Assembly: GCA_944388805.1 (NCBI GenBank)
Contig: CALXKE010000019.1
Span: forward strand, 1 to 36,174
Direction of reading: 5' to 3'
Length of the DNA stretch: 36,174 nucleotides
Source: an uncultured Clostridia bacterium
GTDB taxonomy: Bacteria > Bacillota > Clostridia > TANB77 > CAG-508
Shown here: piece by piece, positions 15,625 to 22,889 of the stretch
How the letters are laid out: every line of letters begins with the position of its first letter
Numbering within the stretch: position 1 is the stretch's first letter
The notes under the pieces: generated by a model
The model's input: only the letters and a program-made list of their open reading frames with translations
What the model was told of the DNA's origin: nothing
The model's database searches: none
Program-made: the position numbers and the translations under genes

Positions 15625-16041
15625 ATGCTTATTATTATTGTAATAATTGGATTAGTCTGTTTTATATCGATATCTAACAAAAATTACAAAATTATAGATA
15701 GTGGATATATTTCTGACTTTTATAATATGATTATATCAAGTATTAATGATTATAATGAATTTATGAATGATTCTAATGAAGGGAATAAAAAATATAAACA
15801 AAAAATATCTTCTAACAAATATAATGAAAAATATTTTGAAGATAAATCATTAGCATTAGTTTTTATTTATACGGGAAATAGCTCAAATACTTTTAATGGA
15901 GTTGATATATCAACTGATGATAACATCTTAATTGTTAGACCTAATATTGATTATGGGAATGGTATAACAGATGATGTAACTGGAAAACTGATATTAGTTG
16001 AAATAGACAAAAATATAACTCGAATAGTAGTTGTACGCTAA
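15625..16041 (+). CDS. hypothetical protein with N-terminal TM, possibly 5'-truncated
   Basis: The frame is open from 15595; the first ATG is 15625 and has no ribosome binding site, while an orphan AGGAGG lies ~100 nt upstream in a region closed by stops. From ATG 15625 the product is 138 aa: a hydrophobic N-terminus (LIIIVIIGLVCFISI), a Lys/Asn-rich middle, and a C-terminal region FEDKSLALVFIYTGNSSNTF..GNGITDDVTGKLILVEIDK. That pattern (FxxKSLAL, later DDVTGxLILVEVDK) resembles small proteins I recall from Clostridium with a PrcB-like beta fold; the match is from memory only. Codons are more A/T-loaded than in neighbouring genes. It may be a decaying or transferred gene. It is flanked by two TACCGTATA direct repeats (15391-15399 and 16092-16100). 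Confidence 0.5.
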   Translation: MLIIIVIIGLVCFISISNKNYKIIDSGYISDFYNMIISSINDYNEFMNDSNEGNKKYKQKISSNKYNEKYFEDKSLALVFIYTGNSSNTFNGVDISTDDNILIVRPNIDYGNGITDDVTGKLILVEIDKNITRIVVVR

Positions 16042-16054
16042 AAGATAATCTTAG

Positions 16055-16092
16055 AAGCAATTAGTTAGAAATTACTAGTTGCTTATTTTTTT
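16055..16092 (+). terminator. intrinsic terminator of the 15625 ORF
   Basis: AAGCAATTAGT (16055-16065) pairs with ACTAGTTGCTT (16074-16084) with one G-U, followed by A and seven T. Confidence 0.85.
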
Positions 16093-16156
16093 ACCGTATA
16101 CCTGAATATCAAATTATGAAAACAAGTGGATGTATGAAAATCATCTTAAATGAACC

Positions 16157-16185
16157 AGAGAGCAAAAAGTAAAAGCTCTCTTTTA
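16157..16185 (+). terminator. second terminator-like hairpin in the 16042-16378 gap
   Basis: AGAGAGC (16157-16163) and GCTCTCT (16175-16181) with a T4 tail. Just before it is an 18-codon ORF without a ribosome binding site (16116-16172, ending NEPESKK), perhaps a gene remnant. The rest of the gap up to the promoter shows nothing I recognise. Confidence 0.6.
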
Positions 16186-16285
16186 TGGAGAACCTCAAAA
16201 GGTCCCAAGAGTTACTGTGGTAAAATTAGGGAGTTTTTTAGGAATAATATATAATTTTTACTGTCCTGTAAATTCCCCAAATTAC

Positions 16286-16314
16286 TTGATTGTTAAAAGG
16301 TAAGACGGTATAAT
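16286..16314 (+). promoter_or_regulatory. promoter of the 16379 gene
   Basis: TTGATT (16286-16291), 17 bp, TATAAT (16309-16314), about 60 nt upstream of an AGGAG site and ATG 16379. Confidence 0.85.
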
Positions 16315-16378
16315 ATTAAATGAAAGGGGATATTATAGAGTTTTTAATACAATAAAAACTCAGAAATAGGAGAATTTT

Positions 16379-17656
16379 ATGAAAAAAAGAACGAAAATTA
16401 TCATTATATGCATATTAACAATGATAGCAGTTGGACTTATCATTGCACTATTTGTATCATCAAATGATACAATACAAATATCAAATAAAGAAAACCAAGA
16501 AAACCAAGCCATATATGAAAAAAATATCATTGATCCAGATAGAATTGTATATAGAAACCAAAATGGACAATATTACCAATTTACAAAAGATACAGATGGA
16601 TATAATCAAATAAGGGACTGTGTAAAAAATTCATTGGTAATCTATAGTGAAAGTGGAAATACATTAACACAAGAAGAAATTGATGATATTCATGAAAAAT
16701 CCTTTATAGAATTTGATTATGAAACAGCCAGCAAAAATTATATTATTCCATTCGAAGAAATAGAAGAACCAAAAATGATTAAATTAGGAACAACTGGTGG
16801 GATTGTTGTATCAACAAATGTAGAACATTTAGAAGAAATGATAAAAATAGCAGAAGAACAATCAAAAAATGAAATACCATATACATTAGAATATAAAGAA
16901 ATGATTTCAAGAAATCCTATACAAACAATGGAATACAAATATTTGCAACGATTTAAAGAAATAAACTATAAAATACATCAAGTAAAAATACAAGATATGG
17001 AAACTTATGAATTATATAAAGCAATGTGTAATTTAGCTTTTGACGAAGAAATAAATGAGGAAACTTTTAAAAATAATGATTTAATATTAACTGTTTCTTT
17101 GGTTCCAAAAATAGATGTCAAAGTAAGTATAGGAAATATTCAATATACATATGACAAACTAGATAATGCAGTTATGCAATACACAGCACATTTGCTAGTT
17201 GTCAGTAAAATTGTCAATACGGATTGTATATATAATACAGATTTAACAGAAATTGATGCCAAAGTGGATAGAGAAGAATTTGAATTAGAGTATGATGAAA
17301 AAGTAGAAAATTTAGATACAGAAATTTTTGTGAAAGATTTCGATAGCTTCTACCAAGAGTATCAAAGTGCCACAGGAGAGATTACACAAGAACAAGCAAA
17401 AGAAATAGTTGAAGTTGGATTTGAAGAAGCAGAAAGAGTCGTTGGAGATTATGATAAAGAAACACAAGAATGCACAGAAACAGAAGTAAAACCAAATGGA
17501 TTTTTTACAAGAAAATATAACGAAAGGGAACAAATGGCACCATATACAGTAGAAGTATATTCATTTACAAGAAAAGATGAGATGGGCAATGGAGTAGAAA
17601 TTTATGTAGATAAAAAATTAGGAAAGATTGTTGGGGCAAGAGCTTTTGGAGATTAA
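16379..17656 (+). CDS. unknown membrane-anchored exoprotein with PepSY-like C-terminus
   Basis: ATG after AGGAG. The 425 aa protein has one N-terminal hydrophobic helix (about residues 7-26, IIIICILTMIAVGLIIALFV) and is otherwise hydrophilic and Glu/Lys-rich, so most of it should lie outside the membrane. The end looks like a PepSY-type module: ITQEQAKEIVEVGFEEAERV, then YTVEVYSF, then GNGVEIYVDKKLGKIVGARA. That is the helix, strand and IYVDxxxGKIVG order of PepSY domains, which inhibit proteases or sit in envelope sensors. The central part is unrecognised. It is followed after 76 nt by a multi-pass membrane protein gene, probably in the same transcript. Function unknown. Confidence 0.7.
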   Translation: MKKRTKIIIICILTMIAVGLIIALFVSSNDTIQISNKENQENQAIYEKNIIDPDRIVYRNQNGQYYQFTKDTDGYNQIRDCVKNSLVIYSESGNTLTQEEIDDIHEKSFIEFDYETASKNYIIPFEEIEEPKMIKLGTTGGIVVSTNVEHLEEMIKIAEEQSKNEIPYTLEYKEMISRNPIQTMEYKYLQRFKEINYKIHQVKIQDMETYELYKAMCNLAFDEEINEETFKNNDLILTVSLVPKIDVKVSIGNIQYTYDKLDNAVMQYTAHLLVVSKIVNTDCIYNTDLTEIDAKVDREEFELEYDEKVENLDTEIFVKDFDSFYQEYQSATGEITQEQAKEIVEVGFEEAERVVGDYDKETQECTETEVKPNGFFTRKYNEREQMAPYTVEVYSFTRKDEMGNGVEIYVDKKLGKIVGARAFGD

Positions 17657-17732
17657 AACATTCAGTAGAAATATTGAGAGATAAGACATATCATTTTTTA
17701 ACAAGATATAACAGAAGAAGGGAATATAAAAA

Positions 17733-19103
17733 ATGGAAAATATGGAAAATAAACTAGTAAAAATTAGTATATTAACGATGGTTATATCAATTGTTTTTGT
17801 TTTAACAGCAATATTTGTTTTTGTAAAGCCAGTATTTGTATTGGCTTTAGCAGTATTATATATGTCGAATTTACAAAGTATTTTATTGTTGTTATCAGGA
17901 GTTGTTATTATAGCAGGAGCAGTCTACATTACATATCGATATTTATTATATATGATAAATCATTTTAAATCTAAGAAAATAAAGACAATTTTTATGGCAA
18001 TTATACCAATTGTATTATTGACAATATTAGGAATCATATATAAAAAAGAAGAAACATTTTCTTCAGTTATTGGCATACCAAGCATATATATACTTACGGT
18101 TATTGTTATACCAATCATTGTCATTGGAATGATTTTATTACGAGATATAAAAACAATCAAAAAAATAATAGCTACAACTATCATTGCTATTTTAACAATA
18201 GGCATATATGTCATCAATTATCCATATTTAAAATTATGTGCAGAAGAATTATCATTAGATATAGGGCAATTTATCGAAACAAAAACAGAATCAAAACAAG
18301 AAATAAATGGGCAAGCAACAGAATACAATTTAATATATTTGGAAAATTATAAACAAAAAATGGAAAATACAGGATTTCTTGATAAATATGATATATTAAA
18401 TATTTTAAAATTGGCAGATAATAGAACAGACAATATACAGGTGCACTATACAGAAGGAACAGAAGAATTACAATTTAATAATGTAGATAATCAATTAGTA
18501 GAAGATTTAGGACCAAAATTACAAGCAAATACGTATAAATTTAGCTATACACATAAAAATGAGCAAACAGATATCTATATTGAAAAATATAAAAATCAAC
18601 AAACAGAAAACACAGAAAAAAATCAAGATATCACAATAAATGGGTTACCAAGCGAAGAAATTACAAACATAAAGAAAATATATGAAACAAAAGATGATGA
18701 AAATTTTACTTTTGAAAATGAAGTGAATGTTCCAATGGGGCAAGAAACAGAATTGGATAATTTAAGAATTTTATTTGTTTATGATGAAGAAAAAGATAAT
18801 TATATTCCATATGTAGAAAATTCTGAAGAACTAAAGAAAATAGAATCATATAAAATCTATTCAACAGGGATGAGCGTTACTTTAAAATCGGGAATGAAAT
18901 TAAATAAAGAAGATTATACCATTAGAGTCAATCGCTATGATGATGACTTAAAAGTAAAGGAAGAAAAAGATGGTTACTATTATTATAGATTTGAGCCAGT
19001 GGCAACACAATTAAAAGATAGTGACAATCGTACAGTAATAGAGTTTAAATTTGGAAATACATATACAATTCATCATTTGAAAAATATTGAGATTATTTTC
19101 TAA
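17733..19103 (+). CDS. unknown multi-pass membrane protein with extracytoplasmic C-terminal domain
   Basis: ATG 17733 follows GAAGGGA. The 456 aa product has about six hydrophobic segments in the first 170 residues, then a hydrophilic half (about residues 175-456) rich in Glu, Asn and Thr with beta-type stretches (ITINGLPSEEITNIKKIYET, YYYYRFEPVATQLKDSDN). I recognise no family. The downstream promoter at 19106 starts right at its stop codon. It is presumably transcribed with the 16379 gene, and the pair could form an envelope unit, but that is only neighbourhood inference. Confidence 0.65.
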   Translation: MENMENKLVKISILTMVISIVFVLTAIFVFVKPVFVLALAVLYMSNLQSILLLLSGVVIIAGAVYITYRYLLYMINHFKSKKIKTIFMAIIPIVLLTILGIIYKKEETFSSVIGIPSIYILTVIVIPIIVIGMILLRDIKTIKKIIATTIIAILTIGIYVINYPYLKLCAEELSLDIGQFIETKTESKQEINGQATEYNLIYLENYKQKMENTGFLDKYDILNILKLADNRTDNIQVHYTEGTEELQFNNVDNQLVEDLGPKLQANTYKFSYTHKNEQTDIYIEKYKNQQTENTEKNQDITINGLPSEEITNIKKIYETKDDENFTFENEVNVPMGQETELDNLRILFVYDEEKDNYIPYVENSEELKKIESYKIYSTGMSVTLKSGMKLNKEDYTIRVNRYDDDLKVKEEKDGYYYYRFEPVATQLKDSDNRTVIEFKFGNTYTIHHLKNIEIIF

Positions 19104-19105
19104 TT

Positions 19106-19134
19106 TTGATGTATTATGTAAAATGTGGTATAAT
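19106..19134 (+). promoter_or_regulatory. promoter of the 19216 gene
   Basis: TTGATG (19106-19111), 17 bp, TATAAT (19129-19134), beginning 3 nt after the previous stop codon. Confidence 0.85.
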
Positions 19135-19215
19135 ATATATAGTTATCCTCGTACCAGGAGAAATAATAGGTACAGTAGAAAGAACCTTAAAATAAAAATA
19201 CCCAAGGAGGACTAT

Positions 19216-19710
19216 ATGAAGAATTTATTTTTTACAAACCGGTTTTATAGGAAAAACTGCATATTAAGCCTAAAAGCCAATCTCATGAAACCCATTGGTT
19301 TCATACAGGATGTTTGGAAAAAAATTAAATTGTACCTGGACTATCCCGACAAATGGGATAGATATGTAAAAATGAAAGAGGAGGAAAATAAAGCAGCTGA
19401 AAAGGACAAAATGAAAGCTATATGCATAGCTCGTTCCAATTTTATAGGAGCAGCTTTTCGGATTATGATCTGCCAACTGTATGCTATTAATACAGAGAAT
19501 ACAGAAGAGCAGAACAAAAAAATCTTTGCTGATTTTCAGCAAGGTAGAAAAGATTTTCAAGATGCTATAGAGCAGCTTGAAAGAAATGAAATTTTTGTTT
19601 CTAAAGAAATAAAGGCCGACTTTTTGGAAACACCCATTGATAGATTTACAAGTATAGAAGAATGGGAGATATTTTCAGAAAGTTTCGAACAGAAAATAGA
19701 AGATTTTTAA
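19216..19710 (+). CDS. hypothetical protein of atypical composition
   Basis: AAGGAGG at 19204-19210 sets ATG 19216; an ATG-less extension upstream is not needed. The 164 aa product is helical and charged, with WKKIKLYLDYPDKWDRYVKM, KEEENKAAEKDKMKAICIAR and a C-terminal SIEEWEIFSESFEQKIEDF. I find no known motif. The gene has its own promoter and a GC-rich terminator, and it uses many C/G-ending codons (GCC, CTC, CCC, ATC, CAG) that neighbouring genes avoid. That points to recent arrival from another source, possibly a phage or plasmid. Confidence 0.7.
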   Translation: MKNLFFTNRFYRKNCILSLKANLMKPIGFIQDVWKKIKLYLDYPDKWDRYVKMKEEENKAAEKDKMKAICIARSNFIGAAFRIMICQLYAINTENTEEQNKKIFADFQQGRKDFQDAIEQLERNEIFVSKEIKADFLETPIDRFTSIEEWEIFSESFEQKIEDF

Positions 19711-19715
19711 GGTTC

Positions 19716-19751
19716 CCAGAAAATTGCCGAGCATTTGCTCGGCTTTTCTGG
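19716..19751 (+). terminator. strong terminator of the 19216 gene
   Basis: GCCGAGC-ATTT-GCTCGGC with an outer CCAGAAAA/TTTTCTGG stem. It is the most GC-rich hairpin of the window, matching the atypical gene before it. Confidence 0.9.
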
Positions 19752-19797
19752 TGTTGTAGATAAAAATGAAAAAAATATGACGAATTTTGAATAATAC

Positions 19798-19826
19798 TTG
19801 GAAAAATTGAAGAAAGATGATATACT
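19798..19826 (+). promoter_or_regulatory. promoter of prs
   Basis: TTGGAA (19798-19803), 17 bp, TATACT (19821-19826), 32 bp before the prs start codon. Confidence 0.7.
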
Positions 19827-19858
19827 ATTGTAGTAAAATAAATAAAAGGAGAAGAAAA

Positions 19859-20809
19859 ATGGAAAATATCAAAATCTTTGCCTGTAAAAGTGCAGAAAAT
19901 TTCACAAAAGAGATATGTGATTATCTAAATTTACCAGTAGGAGAAATGGACATATTAAAATTCAAAAATGACAATACATTTGTACAAATTAAAGAAACAG
20001 TTAGAGAACAAGATGTATATATTGTTCAAATGACGACACCACCAGTAAATGAAAGAGTTATGGAGCTATTAATCGCAATAGATGCATTTAAAAGAGCATC
20101 AGCTAAAAACATTAACGTTGTTTTACCATATTACATTTACTCAAGATCAGATAAGAAAGATCAACCAAGAATACCAGTAACAGCAAAATTAATGCAACAA
20201 TTATTAGAAGCAGCAGGAGCAACAAGAGTCATTACATGTGACTTACATAATCCAGCGATTCAAGCATATTTTAATATTAATTGTGACAGATTATCAGCAC
20301 AAAACATTTTACAAAAATATTTTAAAGAGAAAAACTTACAAGATATGGTTATTGTAGCAACAGATGCAGGAAGCTCAAAAAAAGCATACAAATATTCAGA
20401 ATATTTTGGATGTCCAATAGCGTTAATAGATAAAAGAAGAGCAGGCAATGATGATAGAGCAATTGCTACAACAGTTATTGGTGATGTTGAAAATAAGGAA
20501 GCTATCATCTTTGATGATGAAGTTGATACAGCAGGCTCTTTAATTGAAACAGCAAAAATCTTAGAGAGATTCCATGCAAAAGAGATTTATGCAGGTTGTA
20601 CACATGGTGTATTATCAGCAGATGCAGTACAAAGAATTGAAGCATCTCCAATAAAAGAATTAGTTATTACAAATACAATTCCATTATCAGAAGAAAAACA
20701 AAAACAAAGTAGTAAAATAAAAGTATTAACGATAGCACCATTATTTGCAGAAGCAATTAAAAGACTAAATGAAGCAAAACCATTAGGAGAATTATTTGTA
20801 CTAGAATAA
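19859..20809 (+). CDS. prs: ribose-phosphate pyrophosphokinase
   Basis: AAAAGGAG places the start at ATG 19859 (MENIKIFACKSAENF), giving 316 aa, the usual length. Motifs: VLPYYIYSRSDKKDQPRIPV (catalytic flexible loop region), TAKLMQQLLEAAGATRVITC followed by DLHNPAIQAYF, VATDAGSSKKAYKYSE, and the PRPP-binding loop IIFDDEVDTAGSLIETA. The loop reads DDEVDTAGS where most bacterial enzymes have DDMIDTAGT, and SRSDKK replaces ARQDRK, so it is a divergent member. It makes PRPP from ribose 5-phosphate and ATP for nucleotides, His, Trp and NAD. It is a single-gene unit with its own promoter and terminator. Confidence 0.93.
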   Translation: MENIKIFACKSAENFTKEICDYLNLPVGEMDILKFKNDNTFVQIKETVREQDVYIVQMTTPPVNERVMELLIAIDAFKRASAKNINVVLPYYIYSRSDKKDQPRIPVTAKLMQQLLEAAGATRVITCDLHNPAIQAYFNINCDRLSAQNILQKYFKEKNLQDMVIVATDAGSSKKAYKYSEYFGCPIALIDKRRAGNDDRAIATTVIGDVENKEAIIFDDEVDTAGSLIETAKILERFHAKEIYAGCTHGVLSADAVQRIEASPIKELVITNTIPLSEEKQKQSSKIKVLTIAPLFAEAIKRLNEAKPLGELFVLE

Positions 20810-20812
20810 ATC

Positions 20813-20882
20813 GGGATTTTGGGGACGGACTCAAAAATCCCTCATCTTTAATTTTGAATGATTTGGCACGTCCAAAACATTC
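20813..20882 (+). repeat. two single family A hairpins after prs
   Basis: GGGATTTT (20813-20820) and AAAATCCC (20834-20841) enclose GGGGACGGACTC, the same core as at 3796. About 15 nt later GAATG/CATTC (20856-20882) encloses GGCACGTCC, the core of the pair at 30463. The stems differ from those at every other locus. Confidence 0.75.
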
Positions 20883-20932
20883 AAAAATTGAACAAAAGGG
20901 ACAGATCTTATAGATTCTAAAGTTAAAGTCAG

Positions 20933-20970
20933 AAAAAAGAAATTTCAAAAGTATTTGAGATTTCTTTTTT
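20933..20970 (+). terminator. intrinsic terminator downstream of prs
   Basis: A6-GAAAT and ATTTC-T6 with an inner TCAAA/TTTGA stem and AGTA loop: about 17 bp in all. Confidence 0.85.
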
Positions 20971-21007
20971 GTATATGAAAGTGTATCAAACACAATTACA
21001 TACAAAT

Positions 21008-21036
21008 TTGCAAATTTACATAAAATAATGTATAAT
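21008..21036 (+). promoter_or_regulatory. promoter of the 21102 gene
   Basis: TTGCAA (21008-21013), 17 bp, TATAAT (21031-21036). Confidence 0.8.
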
Positions 21037-21101
21037 ATAAACATGTTGTGAAATGCAACTAGCCATGTGATATAAAAGCAAAAAGAAAGGAAAAGTTTTG
21101 C

Positions 21102-21494
21102 ATGAAGGAAGAAAAAAACATAGAAATACAGAATTTATATGATTTTACCAATCCGTCTAAGAAAATAGATGAATTCCAACTGGTGGAAGAGGTAAGACAG
21201 ACATGCTTCAGCGTGCGTGTAGTAGGAGAAAAGGCAACAAAGCTATACTTCCAGGAAGTGAGAGGAATAGAGCCAACGCCTACTACTGTAAATGCATTGT
21301 CGAAGACTTATAAAGCCATAATAGTAATCGTAATGATTATAATGGGTGAAGATAGGAAAAATATTTCAGACCTTTTTTTCAGACAAGGTTTTGGAACAGC
21401 TGCATCAATATTAAAAGAGATGCAGATAAATTATGAAATTCCAAAGAGTGTTCGGGAATTCAGAGAAAAATTTATAAGAACATACTGTGAATAG
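21102..21494 (+). CDS. hypothetical protein of atypical composition
   Basis: ATG with AGAAAGGA about 10 nt upstream. The 130 aa product has no signal peptide; a hydrophobic stretch AIIVIVMIIMG lies at about residues 71-82. Other stretches are EVRQTCFSVRVVGEKATKLY, FQEVRGIEPTPTTVNALSKT, LFFRQGFGTAASILKEM and SVREFREKFIRTYC. Nothing matches a family I know. Codon use is richer in G and C than in flanking genes, like the gene at 19216, and both are monocistronic with private promoter and terminator. The two flank prs and may share an origin. Confidence 0.65.
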   Translation: MKEEKNIEIQNLYDFTNPSKKIDEFQLVEEVRQTCFSVRVVGEKATKLYFQEVRGIEPTPTTVNALSKTYKAIIVIVMIIMGEDRKNISDLFFRQGFGTAASILKEMQINYEIPKSVREFREKFIRTYCE

Positions 21495-21536
21495 TATGAT
21501 AATGTAACTAAAAAACTAAACATGGCCGAAAAATAT

Positions 21537-21559
21537 ACCAGCGTAATGCTGGTTTTTTT
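21537..21559 (+). terminator. intrinsic terminator of the 21102 gene
   Basis: ACCAGC/GCTGGT stem with a 5-nt loop and seven T, running directly into the family B element. Confidence 0.88.
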
Positions 21560-21719
21560 CGTTGAATAGGAAAAAGCAATTTTTCCTATTCAACGAACGT
21601 TGCTTCGCTTTAACGGTTGTACACAATTTTACTAACGTAAAATTGGCGCAAGAACAATGGACGAGGACTTTAAAATGTTATAAACAGAGAAAATGCTTAA
21701 GAAAGTCCGCTATTGTTCT
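21560..21719. repeat. family B composite structured element
   Basis: In order: a perfect 15-bp hairpin GTTGAATAGGAAAAA / TTTTTCCTATTCAAC with a 4-nt loop (21561-21594); a linker with AACGTTGC; a 9-bp hairpin CAATTTTAC/GTAAAATTG (21624-21645); and a long imperfect inverted pair (21651-21671 with 21702-21719) around ~30 nt containing CAGAGAAAATGCTT. The same order and the same first hairpin occur at 35166-35340. This fills most of the 338-bp gap before ftsY. Confidence 0.8.
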
Positions 21720-21832
21720 GGTATAGAAAGGTAAATTAAACAAAATCTTGAAATGAATGGAAATATTAGAAAAAATATGTTAAAATAGATAATGTCAAAA
21801 CAAAAGTAATAAAAAGAGAAAGGAAATTAACC

Positions 21833-22738
21833 ATGGGATTTTTTGATAAATTAAAAAATGGATTAAATAAAACAAAAAAATCATTTGATGAAAAAATCAA
21901 TAATGTATTTAGCAGTTTTAGAAAAGTAGATGAGGACTTTTTAGAAGAATTAGAAGAAATTTTAATTATGTCAGATATTGGAATGGATACTTCTATAAAA
22001 ATTATCAATCATTTAAGAGAAAGAATGAAAAAAGAGAAAATAGAAGATGAAGAGGATGTCAAAAAAGCATTAAGAGAAGAAATGCAAAAAATATTAGAAG
22101 TAACAGATATAAGCTTACATTTAAATACCAAACCATCAGTCATATTAGTGGTTGGTGTTAATGGTGTAGGAAAAACGACATCTATTGGAAAAATTGCTAA
22201 TCGCTTAGCAAAAGATGGAAAAAAAGTAGTTGTTGCGGCAGCAGATACTTTTAGAGCAGCAGCGGTAGAACAATTAGAAATCTGGGCAAAACGCTCTGGA
22301 GCAGATATTGTAAAAAGAGAAGAGGGAGTAGACCCAGCATCTGTTGTATATGATGCGATTAAAATTACAAAGGAAAAGAATGCAGATGTTTTGATTGTTG
22401 ATACTGCTGGTAGACTTCATAATAAAAAATATCTAATGGATGAGTTGAACAAAATTCAGAAAGTGATTAATAAAGAAATGAGTGAAGCAGATAAAGAGGT
22501 ATTACTAGTGATTGATGGAACAACTGGACAAAATGCCATTTCACAAGTAAAAGCATTTAAAGAAGAGGCAGATATCACTGGATTGGTATTAACCAAATTA
22601 GATGGTACAGCAAAAGGTGGCGTTGTTATCGGAATTGTAGAAGAAAATAAAATACCAGTAAAATTTATTGGTGTAGGGGAACAAATTGATGACATGGAAA
22701 TCTTTAATGCAGAAGAGTTTGTAAAAGCAATTATTTAG
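21833..22738 (+). CDS. ftsY: signal recognition particle receptor FtsY
   Basis: ATG after GAAAGGAA. The 301 aa SRP-type GTPase has a short N domain and the G domain: VVGVNGVGKTTSIGKIANRL (P-loop), AAADTFRAAAVEQLEIW, VDTAGRLHNKKYLMDEL, VIDGTTGQNAI, VLTKLDGTAKGGVVIGI and FIGVGEQIDDMEIFNAEEFV. It has no long acidic A domain, as in many Gram-positives, and the short length fits. It docks SRP-ribosome complexes at the membrane. The order here (family B element before, UPF0182 after) differs from the smc-ftsY-ylxM-ffh cluster of many Firmicutes. Confidence 0.95.
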   Translation: MGFFDKLKNGLNKTKKSFDEKINNVFSSFRKVDEDFLEELEEILIMSDIGMDTSIKIINHLRERMKKEKIEDEEDVKKALREEMQKILEVTDISLHLNTKPSVILVVGVNGVGKTTSIGKIANRLAKDGKKVVVAAADTFRAAAVEQLEIWAKRSGADIVKREEGVDPASVVYDAIKITKEKNADVLIVDTAGRLHNKKYLMDELNKIQKVINKEMSEADKEVLLVIDGTTGQNAISQVKAFKEEADITGLVLTKLDGTAKGGVVIGIVEENKIPVKFIGVGEQIDDMEIFNAEEFVKAII

Positions 22739-22764
22739 AACTTTAGGGACAGTCTTCAAAGTTC
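22738..22764 (+). repeat. single family A hairpin at the end of ftsY
   Basis: GAACTTT (starting in the stop codon) and AAAGTTC enclose AGGGACAGTCTTC, a variant of the GGGGACGGACTC core. The rest of the gap to 22889 shows no gene. Confidence 0.65.
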
Positions 22765-22889
22765 ATGCAAAAGTAAAATAGTAGAAAATTATTGAAATAT
22801 TCAAAATTTCAACTTTAAAGATTGTGCTTAAAGCTTTTAAAGTCGAAATTAAAAATCAAAGGAGATGTTAGAAAAAAGGAGGAATTATC

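Noticed and set aside
19087-19215. Upstream extension of the 19216 gene to ATG 19087
   Set aside because: It would begin upstream of the promoter and overlap the previous gene. AAGGAGG clearly marks ATG 19216.
19216-21494. A prophage or integrated plasmid around prs
   Set aside because: Only two small genes are atypical. There is no integrase, no att repeats and no phage structural gene.
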